A DNA stretch of 64,000 nt, from positions 248,001-312,000 of the forward strand of contig NZ_JAHBGD010000024.1 in the NCBI RefSeq assembly GCF_018390605.1, given 5' to 3'. Both the position numbers and the translations under genes were made by a program. Positions 53,321 through 61,555 of the stretch are shown here, in pieces. Source of the DNA: Ancylobacter defluvii. GTDB lineage: Bacteria > Pseudomonadota > Alphaproteobacteria > Rhizobiales > Xanthobacteraceae. The notes beneath the pieces were generated by a model. The model was not told the origin of the DNA, ran no database searches, and was given only the letters and a program-made list of their open reading frames with translations. How positions within the stretch are numbered: the first letter of the stretch is position 1; each line of letters opens with the position of its first letter.

Positions 53321-53346
53321 TGTTATTTATCGAACGATAATTAACA
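53321..53346. promoter_or_regulatory. 26-bp near-perfect palindrome in front of the VOC operon
   Basis: Left half TGTTATTTATCGA (53321-53333) and right half ACGATAATTAACA (53334-53346) are complementary at 11 of 13 positions. It is the best copy of the cluster operator and lies 12 bases before the VOC start codon, ending just ahead of the ribosome site. Bound protein would block both transcription and the divergent HisD-like promoter. Confidence 0.7.
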
Positions 53347-53358
53347 TGGAGGAACGCC

Positions 53359-53835
53359 ATGCGAGCCACCGGCCTCAACCATCTGTCCATCGGCGCGAAA
53401 GACGTCGAGGACTCCGTCCGCTTCTATGTCGAGATGTTCGGCATGGAGGCGATCCCCACCTATAATTTCGGCTTCCGCACCCAGTATCTGCGCTGCGGCG
53501 ACCAGCAGCTGCATATTTTCGGCCTGCCGGACGCGACGCCGCACTACCAGCACTTCGCCATCAACGTCGACGACTTCATGGGCGTTTATGAGCGCGCCCG
53601 CGACGCCGGCCTCATCGACCACAAAACCTTCGGCAACGGCGTCAACGAGATGCCGGACGGCACGGTCCAGCTCTATCTGCGCGATCCCGGCGGCAATCTT
53701 GTCGAGGTCGATTGGCCGGATGTCGCCAGCCTCGATACCGCCCGCATCCCGGAACTGAAGCGTCTCGCCGACCGCTTCGAGCAGGTGGGCGAGAACCTCG
53801 AGGCGACGCTGTTCCTCGACCGCCGTCGCGCCTGA
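53359..53835 (+). CDS. VOC-family (glyoxalase/dioxygenase-fold) metalloprotein
   Basis: The 158-residue protein is a vicinal-oxygen-chelate domain with likely metal ligands H8 ('LNHLSI'), H65 ('QHFAINV') and E116 ('NLVEVDW'). This is the His-His-Glu pattern of extradiol dioxygenases and glyoxalases. It is a single-module protein, half the size of typical type I extradiol dioxygenases, so it could dimerise into a working site or be an isomerase/lyase. GGAGG lies before the ATG. The oxygenase-like gene follows after 11 bases, so the pair may hydroxylate and then cleave or rearrange a ring compound. Confidence 0.87.
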   Translation: MRATGLNHLSIGAKDVEDSVRFYVEMFGMEAIPTYNFGFRTQYLRCGDQQLHIFGLPDATPHYQHFAINVDDFMGVYERARDAGLIDHKTFGNGVNEMPDGTVQLYLRDPGGNLVEVDWPDVASLDTARIPELKRLADRFEQVGENLEATLFLDRRRA

Positions 53836-53846
53836 GGGAGGCTGCC

Positions 53847-55061
53847 ATGATGGACACCATTGCCGCCCCCCGCAGCATCCGCTCCCCGGCAGACCAGCGC
53901 CATGACGACCTGCTCCAGCGCGCCACCGACCTCGCCTCGACCTTCGCCGGCCGTGCGGCGCGGGCGGAAGATTTGCGCCGCCTGCCACGGGAGAACGAGC
54001 GCGACCTGCACGATAGCGGCCTCTACCGCATGCTGCAGCCGCGGGCGCTCGGCGGCTCCGAACTCGGCTATGAGAGCCTGATCACCATCGGCGCCGCGCT
54101 CGCGGCCGGCTGCGCCTCCACCGCGTGGAACCTCACCAACCTCGCCAGCCACCACTGGATGCTGGCGATGTTTCCGCCCGCGGCGCAGGATCGCGTCTGG
54201 AACGAAGACCCCGACGCGCTGATCGCCTCCTCCTTCGTGTTCCCCGCCGCGAAGGTGGCGAAGGCGCCGGGCGGCTATGTCGTCTCCGGCCGCTGGCCGT
54301 TTTCCTCAGGCGTCGATGTCTGCACCTGGAACATGCTGGCCGGCGTCGTCCGCACCGAGGGCGAGGCGCCCGACCACCGCGTGTTCCTGCTCCCCCGCTC
54401 CGACTACACCATCCTCGACACCTGGCACGTCACCGGCCTCAAGGGCACCGGCTCCAACGACGTGGTGTGCGAGGAGGTGTTCGTGCCGGAGGAGATGACC
54501 GTCTCCGTCGCCCACCTCAAGGGCGGCGCCACGCCCGGCAGCGAGCGCCACCCGGCCCCGCTCTATCGTGTGCCGGTGTTCGCGCTATTCCCCGCCATCC
54601 TGTCCGGCGTCGGGCTCGGCAATGGCGAGGGTGCGCTCACCGATTACGTCGCGTCCACCCGCAAGCGCTCGGCCAGCTACACCGGCGCCCGGCTGGCGGA
54701 ATTGCAGAGCATCCAGATCCATATCGGCAGCGCCGCCACCCGGCTCTCGCATTCCCGCCGCATGATGCTGGCCATTTGCGAGGAGGCGATGGCCGATGCC
54801 GCGCGCGGCCATGTCCCCGATCTGGTGACCAAGTTCGCCTATCGCCGCGATCTCGCCTTCGCCACCGATCTGGCGACCGCCGCGGTCGACGAGATCAATG
54901 CCGGCAGCGGCGCGCAGGCGCTTTACCTTGCCGGCAGCCAGCAGCGACGCTTCCGCGACGCCCATGCTATAAGCGCGCATATCGCCTTCAGCACCGATGT
55001 CGCCAATGCCGCCTTCGGACGTCTGGCGCTCGGCATGGAGGCCGACAATCCGGTCGTGTGA
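53847..55061 (+). CDS. Acyl-CoA-dehydrogenase-fold flavin monooxygenase or dehydrogenase
   Basis: The 404-residue protein has the acyl-CoA dehydrogenase fold in the HsaA/DszC/HpaB-related branch: 'LRRLPRENERDLHDSGLYRMLQPRALGG' at the start, then 'GCASTAWNLTNLASHHWMLAMFP' and 'GLKGTGSNDVVCEEVFVPEE'. The C-terminal half is helical. Enzymes of this branch use FMNH2 or FADH2 from a separate reductase to hydroxylate aromatics or to oxidise S or N centres. No reductase gene is adjacent; the nearest flavin reductase in the window is at 11669-12211. GAGGGAGG precedes ATG 53847. It follows the VOC gene by 11 bases and overlaps a possible GTG start of the TetR gene. Confidence 0.85.
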   Translation: MMDTIAAPRSIRSPADQRHDDLLQRATDLASTFAGRAARAEDLRRLPRENERDLHDSGLYRMLQPRALGGSELGYESLITIGAALAAGCASTAWNLTNLASHHWMLAMFPPAAQDRVWNEDPDALIASSFVFPAAKVAKAPGGYVVSGRWPFSSGVDVCTWNMLAGVVRTEGEAPDHRVFLLPRSDYTILDTWHVTGLKGTGSNDVVCEEVFVPEEMTVSVAHLKGGATPGSERHPAPLYRVPVFALFPAILSGVGLGNGEGALTDYVASTRKRSASYTGARLAELQSIQIHIGSAATRLSHSRRMMLAICEEAMADAARGHVPDLVTKFAYRRDLAFATDLATAAVDEINAGSGAQALYLAGSQQRRFRDAHAISAHIAFSTDVANAAFGRLALGMEADNPVV

Positions 55062-55099
55062 GCAACGCGGTGCCGAACCAGGGGAACACGACGACACAG

Positions 55100-55792
55100 A
55101 TGGCCGGAAGCTCATCCACATCGCTCGCGGCGGCGGAAAAGCCCGCGTCGCCGCGGCGCACGCGCAACAAGCCGGAGGAACGGCACAAGGAGTTCGTCCG
55201 CAAGGCCATCGAGCTGTTCGCCGAGGTCGGCTTCGAGGCCGGCACCCGCGAACTCGCCCAGCGCCTCGGCGTCACCCAGCCGCTGCTCTACCGCTATTTC
55301 CCCAGCAAGGACGACCTGATCGCCGCCGTCTACCAGGAGATCTACGTCAATCGCTGGAAGAAGGAATGGCGCGACGGCCTCATCGACGAGAGCCGCCCGA
55401 TCCGCGAGCGCATCATCGCCTTCTATGAGGACTACACCAGCACCATCTTCACCCCGGAATGGATCCGCATCTACATCTTCGCCGGTCTGCGCGGCGTCGA
55501 CATCAACCGCCGCTATGCCGCGACGGTGGAGGCGGAAATCCTGCGCCCGATCACTCTCGCCACCCGTCACAGCTTCGGCCTCGGCGGGCAGGAGCCCCCC
55601 ACCGCCGAGGAGGTCGAGCTGTTCTGGACCCTTCAGGGCGGCATCTTCTATTACGGCGTGCGCGAGATCGTGTACCAGTTCCCGATGCCGGTCGATCGCG
55701 CCACGATGATCCGCAACGCCGTCGATACCTTCCTCACCGGCGTCGGCCCGGTGCTGAAGCGGCTCGCGGAACGTGAAAACGTGGCCGGCTAG
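55100..55792 (+). CDS. TetR-family transcriptional regulator
   Basis: The 230-residue protein has an Ala/Ser-rich leader, then the TetR helix-turn-helix 'TRELAQRLGVTQPLLYRYFPSKDDLIAAVYQEIY' (about 51-85), with a long C-terminal ligand domain. The ATG at 55100 lacks a near ribosome site; a GTG at 55058 overlapping the previous stop (GTGA) would give coupling and 14 more residues. Its TAG stop falls within the left edge of repeat B2. It is co-transcribed with the VOC and oxygenase genes. Confidence 0.88.
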   Translation: MAGSSSTSLAAAEKPASPRRTRNKPEERHKEFVRKAIELFAEVGFEAGTRELAQRLGVTQPLLYRYFPSKDDLIAAVYQEIYVNRWKKEWRDGLIDESRPIRERIIAFYEDYTSTIFTPEWIRIYIFAGLRGVDINRRYAATVEAEILRPITLATRHSFGLGGQEPPTAEEVELFWTLQGGIFYYGVREIVYQFPMPVDRATMIRNAVDTFLTGVGPVLKRLAERENVAG

Positions 55793-55896
55793 AGCAATTC
55801 CGGTGACATCCGGTTCACCGGAATGGCTCTAGCTCTTTGTTTCTACGCAATTCTTTTCGCAAAACCGCTGCGCAGTTTTGCGGGAATCGCTCTAGA
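55789..55896. repeat. Palindromic repeat element, copy B2
   Basis: An approximately 108-base element flanked by CTAGAGCAATTCC at one end and GGGAATCGCTCTAGA at the other, with two internal hairpins, one around 'CCGGTTCACCGG' and one around 'GCAAAACCGCTGCGCAGTTTTGC'. It is nearly the reverse complement of copy B1 (34074-34176), including the 'GCAGCGGTTTTGCG' core. It overlaps the TetR stop codon. Confidence 0.85.
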
Positions 55897-55992
55897 CGAT
55901 AGGCGCACCAACTCTCGAACATCTTCGCTTTGATCGAAACTCGGCTGCCCCTATGATCCATCGGGTGTTTCTACCCGTGGAGTGCCCCAGCC

Positions 55993-56736
55993 GTGTCCCT
56001 TCAGCCCGTCGCGCCCCCTGACGACGAGTCCACCACGCTGGGCATCGAGATCTATGCCCGCCTGCGGCGCGACCTCATCGCCGGACACCTCAAGCCCGGC
56101 GAGCGCCTGCGCTTTCGCCAGCTCAGCGCCGCCTATGGCGTCGGCATCGCACCGTTGCGCGAGGCGCTCTCGCGCCTCGTCTCCGATCAGCTTGTGCGCT
56201 TCGAGGGCCATCGCGGCTACACGGTCGCGCCGCTGTCGCTTTCCGATCTGCACGATCTGTGCGCGCTGCGCACCGAGCTCAGCTGCAACGCGCTGCGCCG
56301 CTCCATCGCCCGCGGCGACGAGGACTGGGAAGCGGAGATTCTCGCCGCGCTGCACCGGCTGGAGCGCACGCCGCTTCCCCACTCGGTCGAGGACCGCAAG
56401 ACGGTGGACGAGTGGGAGCAGCGCCACGACCGCTTCCATTACAGCCTCATCGCCGCCTGCGATTCGCCTTGGCTGCTGCATTTCTGCGGCGCGCTCTCTG
56501 ATCACTTCCAGCGCTACCGCCGGGCGGTGATCGTCGTCACCTCCTCGTCCGAAGCCTTGCTCAAGCGGGTGCGCGAGCAGCACCGCACCGTCGCCGAGGC
56601 GGCGATCGCCCGCGACGCCGAGCGCGCCACCGCCATTCTCGCCGAGCACTTCCAGGGCAGCGTCGAGGTGGTCATCCGCAACTATGAGGAAGTGTCGCGC
56701 AGCCTGTCGGCGGGGAATGGCGACGACGCCCCCTGA
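55993..56736 (+). CDS. GntR-family regulator, FCD subgroup
   Basis: The 247-residue protein starts at GTG 55993, with the winged helix at about 17-78 ('FRQLSAAYGVGIAPLREALSRLVSDQLVRFEG') and an FCD domain after it ('LRTELSCNALRRSIARGD', 'HDRFHYSLIAAC', 'EQHRTVAEAAIARDAERAT'). It precedes the LVIVD/CobW genes and is probably their regulator. A perfect palindrome TGTTCGAACA (56799-56808) lies between its stop and the next start. A related TCGAACATC is found upstream of this gene near 55915. Confidence 0.9.
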   Translation: MSLQPVAPPDDESTTLGIEIYARLRRDLIAGHLKPGERLRFRQLSAAYGVGIAPLREALSRLVSDQLVRFEGHRGYTVAPLSLSDLHDLCALRTELSCNALRRSIARGDEDWEAEILAALHRLERTPLPHSVEDRKTVDEWEQRHDRFHYSLIAACDSPWLLHFCGALSDHFQRYRRAVIVVTSSSEALLKRVREQHRTVAEAAIARDAERATAILAEHFQGSVEVVIRNYEEVSRSLSAGNGDDAP

Positions 56737-56798
56737 CTGGCTGCTGCGACGCTCTTCGAACGAGCCATCAACCTCTCTCTTTATTGACATCCATATTT

Positions 56799-56808
56799 TG
56801 TTCGAACA
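56799..56808. promoter_or_regulatory. Palindrome TGTTCGAACA upstream of the LVIVD-repeat gene
   Basis: A perfect 10-base palindrome, 72 bases before the start of the next gene and 10 bases downstream of a TTGACA box (56784-56789). TCGAACATC recurs upstream of the GntR gene at about 55915-55923. It is a candidate operator for that GntR protein. Confidence 0.4.
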
Positions 56809-56879
56809 TCCTTGCGATTAACAATCACAAGGACCGTTCGACGGGCTGTGCTCGCGACGATCCGTCGGGAGGACGCCGC

Positions 56880-58118
56880 ATGCTCGACCACACCAAAGTC
56901 GCCGATGTGAAGATCGACCTCATCTCCGGCATGCGGCTGATCGCCCATGACGGACTGGCCGGCTTCGGCGGGGTCGGCGAAGGCATGTCGCTGCAATCAG
57001 CGCCGGATGGAAGGCGCATCCTGTGGGTGGCGCATGAGGGGCCGCCGAAGAACTTCACCGGCGTCGATGTCACCGATCCGAGCCGGCCGAAGGTGATCGT
57101 GCAGACCGACCTGCCGCACAACAAGGTGCGCTCCAATTCGCTGGAGACCAGCGGCGACCTGATGGCCGTGGCCTACCAGACCGTTCAGCCGGGCCTGGAG
57201 CCCGCCGGCATCGACCTGTTCGATATCTCGGTGCCGGAATCCCCCCGGCTGATCAGCCATTTCGATTGCTCCGGCCCGCATTCGCGCGGCGTGCACCAGG
57301 TGTGGTTCGTCGATGGCGAATTCATCCATTGCGCCGCCGGCGCCGCCGACTTCACCCCGCGCAACCCGCTCGACGACCAGGCCTACCGCATCATCGATGT
57401 GCGCAATCCAGCAAAGCCGGTCGAGGCCGGCCGCTGGTGGATGCCCGGCACCGCCGAGGGCGACGATGCCGCCCCGCCGGAGCGGCTGAAGATCGACAGC
57501 GGCTTTCGCTGCCACAACACCAATGTCTATCCGGATCGGCCGGACCGCGCCTATGTCGGCTATATCGACGGCGGCTTCTACGTGATGGACATCTCCGACA
57601 AGTCGCGCCCCACCGTCCTCTCGCGCTTCAGTCCGAACCCGCCCTTCCCCGGCTTCGCGCACACGCTGATGCCGCTGTTCGGCCGCGACCTCGCGGTGGC
57701 CAGCCATGAATGCATCCACGACAACGGCTTCGATTGGCCCAAGCTCACCTGGCTGCTCGATATCCGCCGCGAGGACAATCCAGTGCCGCTGTCGACCCTG
57801 CCCATGCCCTCCTTCGAGGAATATGGCCGCAAGGGCGGGCGCTTCGGCTGCCACAACCTGCATGAGAACCCGCCGCGCGACACCGCCTTCCATTCCGAGA
57901 CGCTGCTGTTCTCGACGCTGTTCAATGGCGGGCTGCGCGTCCACGACATCAGCGATCCGCTGGCGCCGCGCGAGGTCGGCGCCTTCGTGCCCTCCGCGCC
58001 TCCGGGCGCCCGCGTGCCGGCGATCCAGATCAACGAGGTCTATGTCGACGAGAACGGCATCGTCTATTGCGGCGACCGCCATGCCGGCGGGATCTACATA
58101 TTGGAGCTCGACCTCTGA
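56880..58118 (+). CDS. LVIVD-repeat beta-propeller-like protein
   Basis: The 412-residue protein contains repeated 'V-D-T/S-P-x-x-P' blades: 'GVDVTDPSRPKVI', 'LFDISVPESPRLI', 'IIDVRNPAKPVEAG', 'VMDISDKSRPTVL' and 'VHDISDPLAPREVG'. This is the spacing of LVIVD-type propellers. There is no signal peptide, unlike many extracellular members. Conserved His-rich points ('GPHSRGVHQVWFVDG', 'RCHNTNVYPD', 'GCHNLHENP') could bind metal. GGGAGGA precedes ATG 56880. It is followed 22 bases later by a CobW-type GTPase gene, hinting at a metal-dependent role; the catalytic function is unknown. Confidence 0.8.
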   Translation: MLDHTKVADVKIDLISGMRLIAHDGLAGFGGVGEGMSLQSAPDGRRILWVAHEGPPKNFTGVDVTDPSRPKVIVQTDLPHNKVRSNSLETSGDLMAVAYQTVQPGLEPAGIDLFDISVPESPRLISHFDCSGPHSRGVHQVWFVDGEFIHCAAGAADFTPRNPLDDQAYRIIDVRNPAKPVEAGRWWMPGTAEGDDAAPPERLKIDSGFRCHNTNVYPDRPDRAYVGYIDGGFYVMDISDKSRPTVLSRFSPNPPFPGFAHTLMPLFGRDLAVASHECIHDNGFDWPKLTWLLDIRREDNPVPLSTLPMPSFEEYGRKGGRFGCHNLHENPPRDTAFHSETLLFSTLFNGGLRVHDISDPLAPREVGAFVPSAPPGARVPAIQINEVYVDENGIVYCGDRHAGGIYILELDL

Positions 58119-58140
58119 GCCCCACGGAAAGGGCACGGGC

Positions 58141-59145
<1,005 letters not shown>

Positions 59146-59667
59146 AGCGCGCGCCGCAACTGCCTCGGCATCTATGCCATAGCCGGCGTCGGAATTATGT
59201 ATGCAATATGCTTCACCCATTTTTACAAAGCATTCCCATACATATTTCCGCACATAAGTCAGCACAACTGACATTTCATGCTCCTCCCACTGTTTTTATT
59301 TTAAGACACGCTAGCACATAACCCAGCGCCCTGTCGACAAATGGGAGTTAAAACTCGATGTACAAAAATAAATACGATAATTCTATATCTAAATAACCAA
59401 CTATAAGCCGAATATTCTCGGCGACAACACGCCGCAGCAGCAAAAATTTGTCGCATCCACCCCTGGGAGCGGCAAACTCCGCGATCAGGTATTTTCAACA
59501 AATACAGCACCCATGCCGAGATGTACTACAGGTATGTCGGTTCGATATGGGTTTCTCTGGGATAAATATTTCATTTTAACTTGACATGCCCGCAACGGCA
59601 TCTTTTCCTCAGAGCACAAGACGTCACAAGACGCTGTGCCACTGCAACGCCTGGGAAGGAACGCCAC
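59146..59667. other. AT-rich intergenic island
   Basis: 522 bases with strikingly low GC compared with all surrounding sequence, lowest at about 59190-59580. No open frame is convincing; a 69-codon leftward frame at 59301-59510 has no family resemblance or ribosome site. Features seen are a small inverted repeat GTCAG-N5-CTGAC near 59256-59270 and TTGACA at 59581-59586, about 80 bases before the next gene. It may hold a regulated promoter, a small RNA or remnants of foreign DNA; nothing firm can be assigned. Confidence 0.6.
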
Positions 59668-60690
59668 ATGATGCCCTCTCGTGCCGCTCGGCCCTTACAC
59701 CTGCGTCTGAAACACGCCGCGCTGGCGGCCGCTCTCGGTGCCGCGCTGGTCGCGGCGCCGGCCGCGCTGCGGGCGCAGACCGCCCCCACCGGCCCCATCG
59801 AGATCACCACCGGCACCAGCCCCGGCGGCACGCCGGACGTGCTGATGCGCCGCGCCGCCAAGATCCTCAACGAGCAGAAGATCATCACCAATCCGCTGGT
59901 GGTGCAGAACCGCACCGGCGGCTCGTGGATGGTCGCGGGCAATTTTGTCATGGGGAAGCAGGGCGACCGCAACGTCGTGCTGTGCATCGCCCAGCCGATC
60001 CTGACGACACCGATCACGCAGGGGCTGCCGACGCTCTATGACAAGCTGACCCCGATCAGCATGTTCATCCAGGGCGACCTCGTGCTGGTCGTGCAGGAGA
60101 ATTCGCCGGTCAAGGACATGAAGCAGCTGGTCGAGCTCGCGTCCAAGCGCGAGCGCTCGGTCAAGGTCGCCGGCGCGCAGTCGGGCTCCACCGATCACAT
60201 GGTGGCCGGCCTCGTCGAGAAGGCCGGCAAAGTGAAGCTGAACTACGTGCCCTTCGACGGCGGCGGCGCGGCGCAGGCGGCCTTCCTCGGCGGCAATGTC
60301 GACTTCATGACGCTGACGCCGGGCGAGGCGCTTCCGCTGGTGAAGGCCAACAAGGCGCGCATCATCGCCATTCTCGCCCGCGAACGCCGCACCGCGCCGG
60401 AGCTGAAGGACATCCCCACCGCGAAGGAGCAGGGCTACGACGTGGTGTGGGGTCAGGCCTGGGGCCTCGCCGGTCCGCCCGGCCTCGACGCCGCCACGGT
60501 GAAGTTCTGGGATGACGCCATCGCCAAGCTGGTGGCCAATCCGGAATGGCAGGCCAGCCTCAAGGACAACTTCCTGCGCAGCGAGATGGTGCCGGCGGCG
60601 CAGGTGAAGCCCTACATGCAGAAGCTGCATGACGAGCATCTCGCCCTGCTGCGCGACCTCGGCCTCGCCAAGCAGCCGGCGGTGCAGTGA
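59668..60690 (+). CDS. Tripartite tricarboxylate transporter substrate-binding protein (TctC/Bug family)
   Basis: The 340-residue protein has a Sec signal (about 1-36, ending 'ALRAQ'). The mature sequence is of the Bug/TctC type: 'IEITTGTSPGGTPDVLMRRAAKIL', 'VVQNRTGGSWMVAGNFV', 'PFDGGGAAQAAFLGGNVDFMT' and 'PTAKEQGYDVVWGQAWGLAGPPGL'. It would capture a carboxylated solute in the periplasm and hand it to the TctA/TctB membrane pair encoded 0.4 kb downstream. AAGGA precedes the ATG pair at 59668/59671. Bug proteins bind many organic acids, so the ligand is open. Confidence 0.92.
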   Translation: MMPSRAARPLHLRLKHAALAAALGAALVAAPAALRAQTAPTGPIEITTGTSPGGTPDVLMRRAAKILNEQKIITNPLVVQNRTGGSWMVAGNFVMGKQGDRNVVLCIAQPILTTPITQGLPTLYDKLTPISMFIQGDLVLVVQENSPVKDMKQLVELASKRERSVKVAGAQSGSTDHMVAGLVEKAGKVKLNYVPFDGGGAAQAAFLGGNVDFMTLTPGEALPLVKANKARIIAILARERRTAPELKDIPTAKEQGYDVVWGQAWGLAGPPGLDAATVKFWDDAIAKLVANPEWQASLKDNFLRSEMVPAAQVKPYMQKLHDEHLALLRDLGLAKQPAVQ

Positions 60691-60759
60691 GGGACGGGGC
60701 GGGGTCTTTCGACAGACCGCCCCCGCCCCACTCCCTCCCGCTCGGACGGGAAGCCTCCT

Positions 60760-61020
60760 CACCTCCTCCCTCTCCACGATGGGGAGAGGGAGGAGCGGTC
60801 GGCATCGCGTCCGCTGGCAGGGCGCGCTGGCGACCGGAAGGCGGTTGTTTCTCCGGCCGAGGCCTGACCGTCCCGCCAGCAGCGAATGTCTCCGTTTCCG
60901 TCCGGTGAACCGGAAGGACCGGCGTCATCGAAGACCGGCCGAGATCGAGAGGCTTCCAGCGAAAGCGGCGCCTCCCGCTTGAAACGGCCGGCTCCTTCTC
61001 CCCGTCGGGGAGAGGGCTGA
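60760..61020. repeat. Interspersed GC-rich palindromic repeat, copy A3
   Basis: Contains hairpins of the same type as copies A1 and A2: CCTCCCTCTCC (60765-60775) with GGAGAGGGAGG (60783-60793), and CTTCTCCCC-GTC-GGGGAGAGG at about 60993-61014. Other inverted repeats lie around 60895-60925. It fills most of the 395-base gap between the TctC-type gene (stop 60690) and tctB (61086). No gene is seen in the gap. Confidence 0.8.
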
Positions 61021-61085
61021 GGTGAGAGGCCTTTCGCCTCTGCGACCAACCGCCTGCCCGTATCGCCCAAGCGACGGAGCTTCGC

Positions 61086-61538
61086 ATGAAAGCCACCAAC
61101 TTCATCGCCGCCTTCATGCTGCTGGGGCTGTCGGTCATGGTGCTGTCCGGCACGTGGTACCTGCCCTATTGGGCGGACTTCGCCCCCGGCTCGGCCTTCG
61201 CGCCGTTCTGGGTGGCGATGATAGGCGTCGTGCTGGCGGTCTCCCTGTTCGTCGCCACCCTGTTCGACGACAGCGGCGAGCCGCACAGCTTCCCGGACCG
61301 GCGCGGCATCGTCCGTGTCACCGCCCTCATGGCCGGCCTGTGGCTGATGGTGCTGCTCATCCCGCTCATCGGCTTCGTCACCGCCGGCATCCTGTTCAGC
61401 CTGTATCTGCTGATCGGCATCGAGCGACGGCCGCTCGCGCCGAGCCTGCTCACCACCGCCGTGGTGACCGGTCTCGTCTATGGCGTGTTCATCGCCTGGC
61501 TCGGCATCTCGCTGCCGGCCGGCCCCTTCGGCATCTGA
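61086..61538 (+). CDS. Tripartite tricarboxylate transporter small membrane subunit (TctB)
   Basis: The 150-residue protein has four predicted membrane helices and the usual TctB layout, including a short cytoplasmic loop 'TLFDDSGEPHSFPDRRGIVRV' after the second helix. Sequence conservation is low in this family, so the call rests on topology and on the tctA gene 17 bases downstream. A stretch of family-A repeat separates it from the binding-protein gene. Confidence 0.85.
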   Translation: MKATNFIAAFMLLGLSVMVLSGTWYLPYWADFAPGSAFAPFWVAMIGVVLAVSLFVATLFDDSGEPHSFPDRRGIVRVTALMAGLWLMVLLIPLIGFVTAGILFSLYLLIGIERRPLAPSLLTTAVVTGLVYGVFIAWLGISLPAGPFGI

Positions 61539-61555
61539 AAGCGCAGGGAACTTCC

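Noticed and set aside
59301-59510. Small leftward gene in the AT-rich island
   Set aside because: 69 codons, no ribosome site, no recognisable family and a composition matching random AT-rich DNA.
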